From assembly GCA_016789295.1 (NCBI GenBank), contig JAEUQL010000176.1, positions 1 to 7,375 of the forward strand: a stretch of DNA of 7,375 nucleotides, written 5' to 3'. This DNA is from Blastocatellia bacterium. GTDB taxonomy: Bacteria > Acidobacteriota > Blastocatellia > Chloracidobacteriales > JADJPF01. A model generated the notes under the pieces. That model worked only from the letters and a program-made list of their open reading frames with translations. It had not been told where the DNA came from and ran no database searches. Position numbers and translations under genes: made by a program. Positions within the stretch are counted from its first letter, which is position 1; every line of letters begins with the position of its first letter. Shown here one piece after another: positions 1 to 6,944 of the stretch.

Positions 1-415
1 CCAATTTAATTTCAATTTACCTATTGGCCTTGGCATCAAGCCCCTTATTCGTGCCGCCTGATTTATGACCACGTCTCGTTTAATTATATCTAGCAGTGCG
101 CCACCAACAGTAATGGTGAAATAGGAAGGACTCCACATCCGACCTTTCCAAACTCGATTCTTGAGTGTGGCAAACTCAGCAAATAATCTACGTGCCGATA
201 ACTGTTAATCAGCTTAGAAAGTTGATGCGTGAGCCTTAAAACTATATGAACGTGATCGACTTGCGTTTCTACTGCTTTGGCAACCACTATTGTTAATCAA
301 AATTGTCAGGATTTCTTTCAATCTATCACCGATTCCTGTTGTGAGTACCGAACGCCGATATTTTACACACCATACTATATGATATCTGAGCAAATAGACT
401 CAATGGCCGCTTCAT
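1..415 (-). pseudogene. tnpA: Decayed IS200/IS605-family Y1 transposase (TnpA) gene
   Basis: Read on the minus strand, three reading-frame pieces join into a typical small IS200/IS605 TnpA. Piece 1 (about 401-300) reads VYLLRYHIVWCVKYRR, the conserved N-terminal strand of the family, and continues SVLTTGIGDRLKEIL. Piece 2 (about 290-215), in another frame, reads VETQVDHVHIVLR, containing the HUH metal-binding motif (HVH), then QLSKLINS. Piece 3 (about 213-58), back in the first frame, reads LSARRLFAEF, then KGRMWSPSYF and GGALLDIIKRDVVINQ. The family normally has IK-x-Y near this end; here D follows IKR, so the catalytic tyrosine seems lost. A candidate ATG at 413-415 is out of frame with piece 1, a third break. 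Piece 3 stays open to the window edge, so the true 3' end is not visible. Family identity is clear; the gene cannot make an intact transposase unless the shifts are sequencing errors, which the missing tyrosine argues against. Confidence 0.85.
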
Positions 416-504
416 ATTTCACACACAAATTGTAGCAACAACCTATTGCTCAAACACTAGTTTAGCTCTCTATTTATCTGAGTTTTTTGCTTAACAACCA
501 AGAA

Positions 505-554
505 CGGCTTTCATCCTCGGCCAAGATAAAACTTTTGGCCGAGGTCTTCTGCCG
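505..554. repeat. Strong hairpin between the transposase relic and the kinase gene
   Basis: A perfect 10-bp inverted repeat, CCTCGGCCAA at 515-524 and TTGGCCGAGG at 535-544, encloses a 10-nt loop. It extends through a symmetric 6x6 internal loop to a further 4-bp stem (CGGC 505-508 with GCCG 551-554). It lies about 45 nt past the kinase stop codon and about 100 nt upstream of the transposase relic's start, both on the minus strand. IS200-type elements are known to carry a terminator-like hairpin near the left end, upstream of tnpA, and the position fits. It could instead be a terminator for the kinase, but no T-run follows directly on either strand, so an intrinsic terminator is less convincing. 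Confidence 0.6.
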
Positions 555-589
555 AAGATTGATAAATTTATGCCCAATCTCTGCAAAAG

Positions 590-3500
590 TTAATAGGTTA
601 AGTGTTGATTGGTTTCTTTGTCAGGGTGTTTGGGTAGAGATTTGTTTACTGGAAGTAGTATGTGGAAAGAGCTACCTTTACCAGAGCCTGCAGATTCTGC
701 CCAGATCATACCTTGGTGTGCTCGGACATAACCTCTGACAATAGTTAGTCCTAAGCCAGCTCCTCTGGTTCCAAATTCGTATTCTCCAGAACTGTGATAC
801 ATAGCATCTGTACCTGTGTAGAACTTTTCAAATATTCGCTCAAGTTCAGAGCTTTCGATACCAATTCCTGTATCTTCTACTCTTATGTGTACCATATCGC
901 CTTCAAGTTTAGCTTTTAAGTATATTTGACCATCGTCGGGAGTAAACTTGATAGCGTTTTGTAAAAGATTTTTAAGTACCATCCGCAGTTTTTCTAGATC
1001 ACCAAAAACTTTTGGTAAACTGCTTTCTATCTCTACTGAAAGAGTTAGATTTCTGTCTTGAAGATGTTTGTCGAGTTCGTTGAGTAGGTCTTTGGCTACC
1101 CACTTTAGATCCAGCTTTACTATGTCAAGATTTATACGATTAGCATCTATTTTGACTATCTCCAGTATCTCATTGAAGCTTGATATCAGCCTATCTACTG
1201 TCTTTAAGCAAGTTTCTAAAGAACGCATCTGTGATTTGGTAAGACTTCCAAGTGCACCTTCAAGTATCAGCTCTATATAACCTTTCAGCACTGTAAGTGG
1301 GGTTCTCATCTCATGTGAGCTAACAATCATGAAGTCTGTCTTCATCTGATCAAGTTCTTGTAGAGCGTAGTTTATCTGCTGCTCATTCTGATAGAGGCGT
1401 TCTATTTCACTGAGCGATTCAGAAAGCATCAGGCTCTTTTCTTCAAGCTTGCCGTAAAGTGAAGCATTTTCGAGTGCAACAGCCGCCTGATAGGCGAGTT
1501 CTTCTACAAGCTTGCAGTCAGAGTCAGTGAAAGGTCTATTACCAGCTTTACGCCTCACGTCTAAAACACCAATAACTTTTCCATTACTATCAATAATGGG
1601 AACATCCATAAGGCCATGAACATAGTAGTTGTCAATCAACTCAGGAAATACTACATCAGGATCAGTTTTAGGATCATTGACAATACGTGCAACGCCATGA
1701 CTTGCAACAATTCCTGCTATACCTTCTCCAAGTTTGAAAGTTAAGTTGCTATCTTGCCACTGGCCTTTTTGCCAAAGCCGCCTAAATACTAGTTGGTCGG
1801 CTTCTACGAGACCTATTCCACCAGGTTCACCATCTATCAGACGTGCACTCTCTGCAGCAATGTTTTGAAGTACTCTATTAAGTTCAAGACGTGAGTTAAT
1901 TATTCTGATACTTTCAAGAAGTTGTGTAAAGTTGGCTATTTTTTTATGATTAAGATTTAATAAATATCTAACACGCCAAGAGTATATTCCATAACCTACA
2001 AGTGCTAGTGTAACAAGGCAAGAGACACGAAACCACCATGCTTGCCATACTGGTTTGCTTATCTCTATATTTACAAACTCTGGTTCACTCCAGATCCCAG
2101 TCGATCCAATCGATTTTACAAAAAAAGTATATTTTCCTGGTGGAAGATTAGTAAATCTTATGGATCTATTTTTTGTTTGATTAGACCAACCAGCATCAAA
2201 ACCTTCAAGATGATAGCTGTAATATATAGACTCTTCATCAACAAACGATAATCCTGCAAATTCAAAGGTAATATTGTTCTGGTTGTATGAAAGATAGACT
2301 GTTGGTTGTAGGTCGAGTTTATCATCACCAGTTCTAACCTGACTTATAACTGTTTTTGGTGAACGAGGAATGATCATTTCTTTGATCTCTTGATAGCGTA
2401 CAGCTCCTTCAGCAGTAGCAAACCAAATACTACCATCTTGTTGGTGAAGACATACACCAGTCATAATATTGCTATTTATTAGCCCATCTTTAGTTGTATA
2501 GTTGTGAAAATCTTTACCATCAAAAGTTGAAAGTCCTCTTGCAGATCCTACCCAGGTTATCCCATTTTTACTACTAATTACCTGAATATAGTTGTCTATC
2601 AAGCCATCTTTCCTTGTATAGATTCGGCTGCTACGATCTTTACGAACCTGCAATAGGCCATTGTCAGTTCCTATCCATAGATTTTCTTGCTCATCTTGAT
2701 GGAAGCAGCGAACATGCTTGCTAGGTAGAGTCCCTTCAAAATTAACAAATCTTTCACCTTCCATTCGATAGAGACCTTTTTCAGTACAGATCCAGAATCT
2801 ACCCAACCGATCTAGGGCAAAAGTATTCATTTGTGAAGTTGCTAAACCATCTTTTTCTGAATATGCTCTAAACTGTTGCCCATCATATGCTACTACTGCA
2901 TTAGCAATAGATGTCTGAGAACCAAACCAGATACGCCCTTGACTATCTTCGGATATTGCAGAGATAAAAGTATTTATGCCTATATCTTTGAGGGAAAAAC
3001 TTCTAAATTTTTCGTTTTCATAATATGAAACTCCACGTTGACCACCTGTCCAAACTCTTCCTTTACTATCAATAAAAAGTGTCCAGAGTCTATCTTCTAT
3101 AAGGCCGTTCTCAGTTGTGTAGTGCTTAAGCTTGCCTCTGTTGTCGAGGCTATAGAGGCCATCATTAATGGAAGAAAACCAGACTTGACCTTTCAGATCT
3201 TCTGCTATTCCTGTAATTGCTCCTGTGCCAAGTCCTACTTCTGACGTGTAATTAGCAAAGCGTTCACTGGTGAAGCGAAAAGCTCCTCCCCACCTTGTTC
3301 CAAACCAGATGTTACCCTCAAAATCAGTCATCAAGCAGGTAATGAAATTGTCTGGGACACCATTTGAACGGTCAAATACCTTAAATTTTCCGTTTTCCAG
3401 ACGATTGATCCCACCACCATAGGTTCCACACCAAACACGATTCTGGTTGTCTACAAGTACGCTGTTTGTAGAATTTGAGGACATGCCGTCCTGGGTTGAG

Positions 3501-4198
3501 TATCTTTGAAAAGAGGTTCCATTAAAAAGGAAGAGACCATCTCCAGTGGCAATCCAAAGCCCATTTTTTCTATCTTCGGCAATGCTAAAAACTTCTGTAC
3601 TTGTTAGTCCTTCTTGGTTTCCATAAACTGTAAAATTTTTGCCATCAAAACTTACAAGCCCTCCACCTCTTATGCCCAGCCAAAGTAGACCCAAGCGATC
3701 TTCTAGTATTGACCATATAGGCCCTTTGGGTAGACCATCAGCCATTGTGTAGTTTTGAAATGTCTGGCCATCATAGCGGCATAGTCCAGCCGCAGTTCCA
3801 AACCAGATGGTTCCATCTTTGCTACGAAGTGCAGAGCGTATTTCATTGCTAGGTAATCCTTCTGCAGTTGTGTAGTTAATTATCTTTTTGCCATCATAAA
3901 AACTTGCTCCTGCTCTTGTTAAGATCCAAGTGTACCCGTTTTTGTCCTCTAAAATGGCTCGAACGCTTGTATCTATTAAACCCTCTTGAACACTGATTGT
4001 AAGAAAATTAACTCCATCATAGCGGCTGGCTCCACCATCAGTCGCAAACCAGACGTAGCCTTTGCTGTCTTGATAGATGCCGTAAACACCGTTGTTTGGC
4101 AATCCTGTTCCAGAATTGTAATGCTTGAATCTATAAATCTGTGCCTGTGCAGATACTATCGATACTAGACACAATACTATAGAGAATAAAAATCGCAT
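590..4198 (-). CDS. Sensor histidine kinase with Reg_prop propellers, Y_Y_Y, GAF, HisKA and HATPase domains
   Basis: Membrane-bound sensor kinase of 1202 residues. Residues 1-20 form a signal peptide ending SAQAQ. Residues about 24-620 hold fourteen two-component-regulator propeller repeats of the pattern GL(P/I)-x-N..I..DxxGxxWFGTxxG..RYDG, enough for two seven-bladed beta-propellers. A Y_Y_Y domain follows (about 640-705; YYSYHLEGFDAGW), then one membrane helix (about 720-742), a cytoplasmic GAF domain (about 765-910), and a short helix into HisKA with the phospho-acceptor H962 in SSHEMRTPL. The HATPase domain has the N box around N1081 (LLQNAIKF), the G1 box DTGIG from D1109, an IFEKFY F box, and the G2 box GAGLG at 1146-1150, so all catalytic boxes are intact. 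There is no receiver or DNA-binding domain, unlike the Bacteroidetes hybrid regulators with similar sensors; a separate response regulator is needed and is not in the window. The ATG at 4198 gives a complete signal peptide, although the ribosome site before it is weak. It is transcribed divergently from the efflux operon. The ligand is unknown. Confidence 0.95.
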   Translation of the reverse strand: MRFLFSIVLCLVSIVSAQAQIYRFKHYNSGTGLPNNGVYGIYQDSKGYVWFATDGGASRYDGVNFLTISVQEGLIDTSVRAILEDKNGYTWILTRAGASFYDGKKIINYTTAEGLPSNEIRSALRSKDGTIWFGTAAGLCRYDGQTFQNYTMADGLPKGPIWSILEDRLGLLWLGIRGGGLVSFDGKNFTVYGNQEGLTSTEVFSIAEDRKNGLWIATGDGLFLFNGTSFQRYSTQDGMSSNSTNSVLVDNQNRVWCGTYGGGINRLENGKFKVFDRSNGVPDNFITCLMTDFEGNIWFGTRWGGAFRFTSERFANYTSEVGLGTGAITGIAEDLKGQVWFSSINDGLYSLDNRGKLKHYTTENGLIEDRLWTLFIDSKGRVWTGGQRGVSYYENEKFRSFSLKDIGINTFISAISEDSQGRIWFGSQTSIANAVVAYDGQQFRAYSEKDGLATSQMNTFALDRLGRFWICTEKGLYRMEGERFVNFEGTLPSKHVRCFHQDEQENLWIGTDNGLLQVRKDRSSRIYTRKDGLIDNYIQVISSKNGITWVGSARGLSTFDGKDFHNYTTKDGLINSNIMTGVCLHQQDGSIWFATAEGAVRYQEIKEMIIPRSPKTVISQVRTGDDKLDLQPTVYLSYNQNNITFEFAGLSFVDEESIYYSYHLEGFDAGWSNQTKNRSIRFTNLPPGKYTFFVKSIGSTGIWSEPEFVNIEISKPVWQAWWFRVSCLVTLALVGYGIYSWRVRYLLNLNHKKIANFTQLLESIRIINSRLELNRVLQNIAAESARLIDGEPGGIGLVEADQLVFRRLWQKGQWQDSNLTFKLGEGIAGIVASHGVARIVNDPKTDPDVVFPELIDNYYVHGLMDVPIIDSNGKVIGVLDVRRKAGNRPFTDSDCKLVEELAYQAAVALENASLYGKLEEKSLMLSESLSEIERLYQNEQQINYALQELDQMKTDFMIVSSHEMRTPLTVLKGYIELILEGALGSLTKSQMRSLETCLKTVDRLISSFNEILEIVKIDANRINLDIVKLDLKWVAKDLLNELDKHLQDRNLTLSVEIESSLPKVFGDLEKLRMVLKNLLQNAIKFTPDDGQIYLKAKLEGDMVHIRVEDTGIGIESSELERIFEKFYTGTDAMYHSSGEYEFGTRGAGLGLTIVRGYVRAHQGMIWAESAGSGKGSSFHILLPVNKSLPKHPDKETNQHLTY

Positions 4199-4218
4199 AT
4201 CTTGCTGTACATATACGG

Positions 4219-4255
4219 CTAGGTAGATTGCAAGCCCTTACCTAGTTTTGGTAAG
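4219..4255 (-). promoter_or_regulatory. Overlapping inverted repeats in the kinase leader
   Basis: Two perfect inverted repeats share one arm. CTTACC (4237-4242) pairs with GGTAAG (4250-4255) across 7 nt, and CTAGGTA (4219-4225) pairs with TACCTAG (4239-4245) across 13 nt. They lie 20-57 bp upstream of the kinase start codon. Because the middle segment can pair with only one arm at a time, the leader RNA could form two alternative hairpins. Alternatively, the three related half-sites could be an operator. The stems are short enough to arise by chance, so the function is a guess. Confidence 0.3.
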
Positions 4256-4391
4256 AATTAAGAAGTTTCTGAACAAATAACCGACTTTCAAGCTTTATAG
4301 TGCAAAACAGCAGAGCAAGCGGCCTTGTGATGGTTTCTTTCCATCAAGAATTTTTATAAAGGTTGAAGGCTATTTTCATAGGATAATTACA

Positions 4392-4404
4392 CAAAACCGT
4401 TTTG
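4392..4404. promoter_or_regulatory. Perfect 13-bp dyad, candidate upstream regulator site
   Basis: CAAAAC and GTTTTG flank a single central C (4398), giving a perfect 6-1-6 dyad. Its centre lies about 200 bp upstream of the predicted sigma-54 start point near 4598. Enhancer-binding proteins of the NtrC type usually bind dyads roughly 100-200 bp upstream of such promoters, so position and symmetry fit an activator site. No second copy of the same dyad was seen, and the sequence matches no activator site that I can name. Confidence 0.3.
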
Positions 4405-4571
4405 AAGTCTACAAAGGCTTTCTTTCTCAATACCATTTCCCAGATCTGAGAAACCAAAATCCCAAAAACGGACACTTTTTTACTGCCGATCTGATAGTGG
4501 TGTGGGTACAAAGGTCTTTAATCTATTGATTGTAAATGAGTTACTGCTTTGCTGTTCTGATTCTTTCTTAG

Positions 4572-4587
4572 TGGCACGCACATTGCC
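4572..4587 (+). promoter_or_regulatory. Sigma-54 (RpoN) -24/-12 promoter of the efflux operon
   Basis: TGGCACG at 4572-4578, a 4-nt spacer, then TTGC at 4583-4586 matches the sigma-54 consensus TGGCACG-N4-TTGC at every defined core position, with the required spacing between the GG and GC elements. Transcription is predicted to start near A4598, leaving a leader of about 43 nt before the adaptor ATG at 4641. Such promoters require an ATP-hydrolysing enhancer-binding activator, so expression is probably inducible. The divergent kinase next door is a plausible input, but its response regulator is not visible here. Confidence 0.85.
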
Positions 4588-4640
4588 TAATAACTGAAAG
4601 CTATAAACATAAATTCTTGTCATAAATTGAAGGCAGATAT

Positions 4641-5894
4641 ATGGATATTCCACGCAAAAAATCTACGGCAAAAAAGAATTTCAAAAGAGTCACGCTGGCT
4701 ATTCTCATCATAGGGCTTGTAGCTGGAGTAAGCGTTGGTGTTTCGCGTCTCAAGCCGGCTGCTCCAAGTGTAGAACGTGCAACAGTATGGATAGATACTG
4801 TTAAACAAGGATCTATGTTAAGACAAGTTCGTGGCATAGGAACTCTTGTACCGGAAGAGACTCGGTGGATAGCTGCAGCAACAAGTGGGCGAGTTGAGCG
4901 CATACTTGTAAAACCTGGAGCTGTAGTTTCACCTGGGACTGTACTGGTTGAGTTGAGTAATCCAGAACTTGCACGTGAAGTGCTCGATGCAGAATGGGAA
5001 GTGAAGGCTGCACAGGCTGATTACACGAAACTTCGTGTGGAGATAGAGACACAAGATCTCAGCCAACAGGCAGCAGCAGCTTCTGTGCAAGCAGACTATA
5101 GTCAAGCAAAACTTCAAGCAGAGACTAATGAAGAGCTTGCAAAACAGGGTCTCATTTCTGATTTAACGCTGAAGCTTTCCAAAGTAAAAGCAAATGAACT
5201 CAACCTAAGACACGAAATAGAGCAGAAACGGCTTGGAATCAAAGATGAAGCCGCAAATGCACAGTTAGCAGCCAGAAAAGCACAGCTTGAACAGAAAATA
5301 GCACTTTATGAGTTCAAGCGTACTCAGATGGAGAGTTTGAAAGTTCGTGCTGGTGTTGAAGGTGTAGTTCAACAGGTTCCTATAGAAGTTGGCCAACAGG
5401 TCACTCCAGGATTAAATCTTGCTAGAATTGCTAACCCTACACGCCTCAAGGCTGAACTGAAGATTGCTGAAACGCAAGCAAAAGATATACAGATTGGCCA
5501 GAAGACCAGTGTAGACACACGCAATGGCATCATTTCAGCCAATGTGATACGCATAGATCCAGCCGTCAAGAATGGCACAGTAACAGTGGATGTTGCGTTA
5601 GAAGGAGAGTTACCAAAAGGAGCACGGCCAGATTTGAGTGTGGATGGCACTATAGAAATAGAGCGGTTAGAAAACATCTTCTATGTAGGCCGACCAACTT
5701 TTGGGCAAGAACAGAATCTTGTAGGGTTGTTTAAGTTAGAACCAGATGGAACTCATGCTGTAAGAGTTCAAGTTAAACTTGGACGTAGTTCTGTCAATAC
5801 CATAGAGATTAAAGAAGGGCTAAAACCCGGCGATCAGGTGATTCTTTCAGATATGTCTGCTTGGGACTCTTTTGATCGCGTCAAGCTCAACTAA
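4641..5894 (+). CDS. HlyD/MacA-type periplasmic adaptor (membrane fusion) protein of an efflux pump
   Basis: This 417-residue protein would link an inner-membrane ABC transporter to an outer-membrane channel. It has a basic cytoplasmic N-terminus (KK and KR clusters, residues 5-16), one membrane anchor (about 17-35), a first lipoyl half (about 76-106; SGRVERILVKPGAVVSPGTV), and a long alpha-helical hairpin (about 108-233) rich in Q, A, E and K. The hairpin turn around EELAKQGLISD (164-174) resembles the conserved tip that contacts TolC-type channels in this family. The second lipoyl half follows (about 234-265; GVVQQVPIEVGQQV), then beta-barrel and membrane-proximal domains ending GLKPGDQVILSD. 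GAAGG at 4629-4633, 7 nt before the ATG, supports the start. It is the first gene after the sigma-54 promoter, and the ATPase gene follows 32 bp later with its own strong ribosome site. The ABC partners make a MacA-like role more likely than an RND adaptor. The exported substrate is unknown. Confidence 0.93.
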   Translation: MDIPRKKSTAKKNFKRVTLAILIIGLVAGVSVGVSRLKPAAPSVERATVWIDTVKQGSMLRQVRGIGTLVPEETRWIAAATSGRVERILVKPGAVVSPGTVLVELSNPELAREVLDAEWEVKAAQADYTKLRVEIETQDLSQQAAAASVQADYSQAKLQAETNEELAKQGLISDLTLKLSKVKANELNLRHEIEQKRLGIKDEAANAQLAARKAQLEQKIALYEFKRTQMESLKVRAGVEGVVQQVPIEVGQQVTPGLNLARIANPTRLKAELKIAETQAKDIQIGQKTSVDTRNGIISANVIRIDPAVKNGTVTVDVALEGELPKGARPDLSVDGTIEIERLENIFYVGRPTFGQEQNLVGLFKLEPDGTHAVRVQVKLGRSSVNTIEIKEGLKPGDQVILSDMSAWDSFDRVKLN

Positions 5895-5926
5895 AACCTA
5901 GTACCAAAGTTTGAGGAGAAGAGATA

Positions 5927-6628
5927 ATGAGTAAATCAGGTCAAGTACTTATTCGTCTTGAAGGTGTTACCAAAGTTTTCTACACAGATGAAGTTGAGAC
6001 TCACGCCCTCTCTGGCGTTCATTTAGAGATTCGAGCCGGAGAATTTGTCTCTATTGCAGGCCCTTCAGGATGTGGAAAATCTACACTGTTATCAATTTTA
6101 GGACTGCTTGATACTTGCAGTGAAGGGGCTTACTTATTGAATGGTAAGTCTGTGGCTGACCTTCCGGCATCAGAGCGTTCCCGCATACGTAACCAAGAGA
6201 TAGGATTTATTTTTCAAAACTTCAACCTGATAGGTGATTTAACCGTTTACGAAAATGTTGAACTGCCTCTTACTTATCGAAAGATGCCTTCTGCTGAAAG
6301 AAAGAAATTCGTCAACGAAGCTTTAGAAAAAGTTGGTATGGCTCATCGCACCAGCCACTATCCTTCACAACTCTCTGGAGGTCAACAGCAGCGTGTAGCT
6401 GTTGCAAGAGCACTTGCTGGACGACCTTCTGTCCTGCTTGCAGACGAACCAACTGGAAACCTTGACTCAAAGAATGGCGAAGCTGTAATGGAACTTCTCA
6501 GAAATTTGCACCGAGAAGGAGCAACTATCTGTATGGTGACCCACGACGTGCGCTATGCCAAGTTTGCTGAAAGAAATATTCACCTCTTTGATGGTCGTAT
6601 CGTGGAAGAGACTGTGGAAGCAAAATAG
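5927..6628 (+). CDS. ABC transporter ATP-binding protein, MacB/LolD (o228) type
   Basis: The 233-residue cytoplasmic ATPase powers an export-type or lipoprotein-release-type ABC system. All catalytic elements are present: Walker A GPSGCGKST (45-53), Q-loop Q97 in FIFQNFNLI, signature LSGGQ (149-153), Walker B VLLADEP (169-175), D-loop NLDS (178-181) and switch H206 in VTHD. The residues around the Q-loop (FQNFNLIGDLTVYENVELPL) and ADEPTGNLDS are typical of the MacB/LolD/FtsE branch, whose permeases are of the FtsX type. The length fits a stand-alone ATPase rather than a MacB fusion. GAGGAG at 5913-5918, 8 nt from the ATG, is a strong ribosome site. It is co-directional with the adaptor upstream. 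A permease gene normally follows directly, but here a 316-bp gap with a permease relic intervenes before the intact permease gene. The ATPase probably serves the downstream permease. Confidence 0.95.
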   Translation: MSKSGQVLIRLEGVTKVFYTDEVETHALSGVHLEIRAGEFVSIAGPSGCGKSTLLSILGLLDTCSEGAYLLNGKSVADLPASERSRIRNQEIGFIFQNFNLIGDLTVYENVELPLTYRKMPSAERKKFVNEALEKVGMAHRTSHYPSQLSGGQQQRVAVARALAGRPSVLLADEPTGNLDSKNGEAVMELLRNLHREGATICMVTHDVRYAKFAERNIHLFDGRIVEETVEAK

Positions 6629-6749
6629 ATAGAACTATCAGAGCAACTTTCTTAACTTACAAATAACAAGAAATTATAAAGTTACCATTAGCAGTGGTTG
6701 TACAGAGAGCCTCTGTCTTAGAGAACTATTGCCTTTTGGGGTAAGGTTT

Positions 6750-6825
6750 ATAAACATACTTGTTCAAGACATTCTATATGCTTTCAGAATGATGAGGAAA
6801 AATCTTGATTTTAGCTTGGTTGTAA
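6750..6825 (+). pseudogene. Relic of the N-terminus of a second ADOP-type ABC permease
   Basis: In the frame starting at 6750 the sequence reads INILVQDILYAFRMMRKN, then LDFSLVV. This is the signature ADOP N-terminus, which in intact genes reads like M-x-x-L-x-QDIRYAFRM-x-x-KNPGFT-x-VAV. Three differences from that pattern could each be one transition: ATA where the ATG should be, CTT (L) for a CCN proline and GAT (D) for a GGN glycine in the PGF motif. Recognisable homology stops around 6825, before the GIGANTAIF part, and the frame reaches a stop codon shortly after, so nearly all of the roughly 800-codon gene is missing. The 13-base string TTGTTCAAGACAT occurs at the same coding position in the relic (6760-6772) and in the intact permease gene (6955-6967). 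It looks like a tandem or related permease gene lost by internal deletion. The piece is short, so some doubt remains. Confidence 0.7.
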
Positions 6826-6833
6826 TTTACAAC
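6819..6833. repeat. Perfect 15-bp dyad followed by a T-run
   Basis: GTTGTAA (6819-6825) and TTACAAC (6827-6833) flank a single T. A run of six T residues follows at 6840-6845. The dyad starts where similarity of the permease relic ends. A one-base loop is poor for an RNA hairpin and the stem is AT-rich, so a terminator would be weak; a protein-binding site or a scar at the deletion junction are alternatives. Confidence 0.35.
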
Positions 6834-6931
6834 TGCTGCTTTTTTGGCAACCTAAATTCCAGCATGTAAAGCTACAAGAGTATATCTAATGATTGCATTA
6901 CACTATAAATAGACAAATTGTAAATAGATAT

Positions 6932-6935
6932 GGAG
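6932..6935 (+). promoter_or_regulatory. Ribosome binding site fixing the permease start
   Basis: GGAG at 6932-6935 lies 9 nt before the ATG at 6945, normal spacing. An in-frame ATG at 6930 would overlap this site and has no comparable site before it, so 6945 is the preferred start. It also gives the usual ADOP N-terminus. Confidence 0.7.
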
Positions 6936-6944
6936 AGAAAAGCT

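Larger units (their letters stand above)
4199..4640. other. Divergent intergenic region between kinase and efflux operon
   Basis: This 442-bp stretch holds no convincing gene on either strand. It separates the divergent kinase and adaptor genes and must carry both promoters. The sigma-54 promoter near its right end, the inverted repeats near its left end and the 13-bp dyad in the middle are listed separately. A short stem TGATGG (4328-4333) / CCATCA (4341-4346), followed by an A/T-rich stretch, is also visible but weak. No clear sigma-70 promoter for the kinase was recognised. CATAAATT occurs twice (4608-4615 and 4621-4628) in the adaptor 5' leader; its meaning is unknown. Confidence 0.6.
6629..6944 (+). 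other. Gap between ATPase and permease genes
   Basis: This 316-bp stretch has no intact gene. It holds a small hairpin (ACAGAG 6702-6707 / CTCTGT 6711-6716, 3-nt loop, no T-run), the relic of a permease N-terminus (about 6750-6825) and a perfect dyad (6819-6833) followed by a T-run. No convincing promoter for the downstream permease was found: TTGGCA at 6844-6849 resembles a -35 box, but the sequence 17 bp on (TAAAGC) is a poor -10 box. Confidence 0.6.

Noticed and set aside
487..738. Plus-strand open frame overlapping the end of the kinase gene
   Set aside because: It is mostly antisense to the well-supported HATPase region of the kinase, spans the hairpin, and resembles no known family.
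4328..4346. Short stem-loop in the intergenic region as a terminator or small RNA end
   Set aside because: A 6-bp AT-rich stem with no gene ending upstream on that strand is most likely chance.
4601..4903. Minus-strand open frame opposite the start of the adaptor gene
   Set aside because: It lies antisense to a gene with clear domain structure and covers its ribosome site; it looks like a chance frame.
6702..6716. Hairpin after the ATPase gene as an intrinsic terminator
   Set aside because: The stem is only 6 bp with a 3-nt loop and no T-run follows, so termination is not supported.
6844..6860. Possible second sigma-54 promoter (TGGCAAC...) before the permease
   Set aside because: The -12 GC element is absent at the required spacing.
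6844..6872. Possible sigma-70 promoter for the permease (TTGGCA, 17-bp spacer, TAAAGC)
   Set aside because: The -10 match is poor and there is no supporting element, so it was not listed as a promoter.
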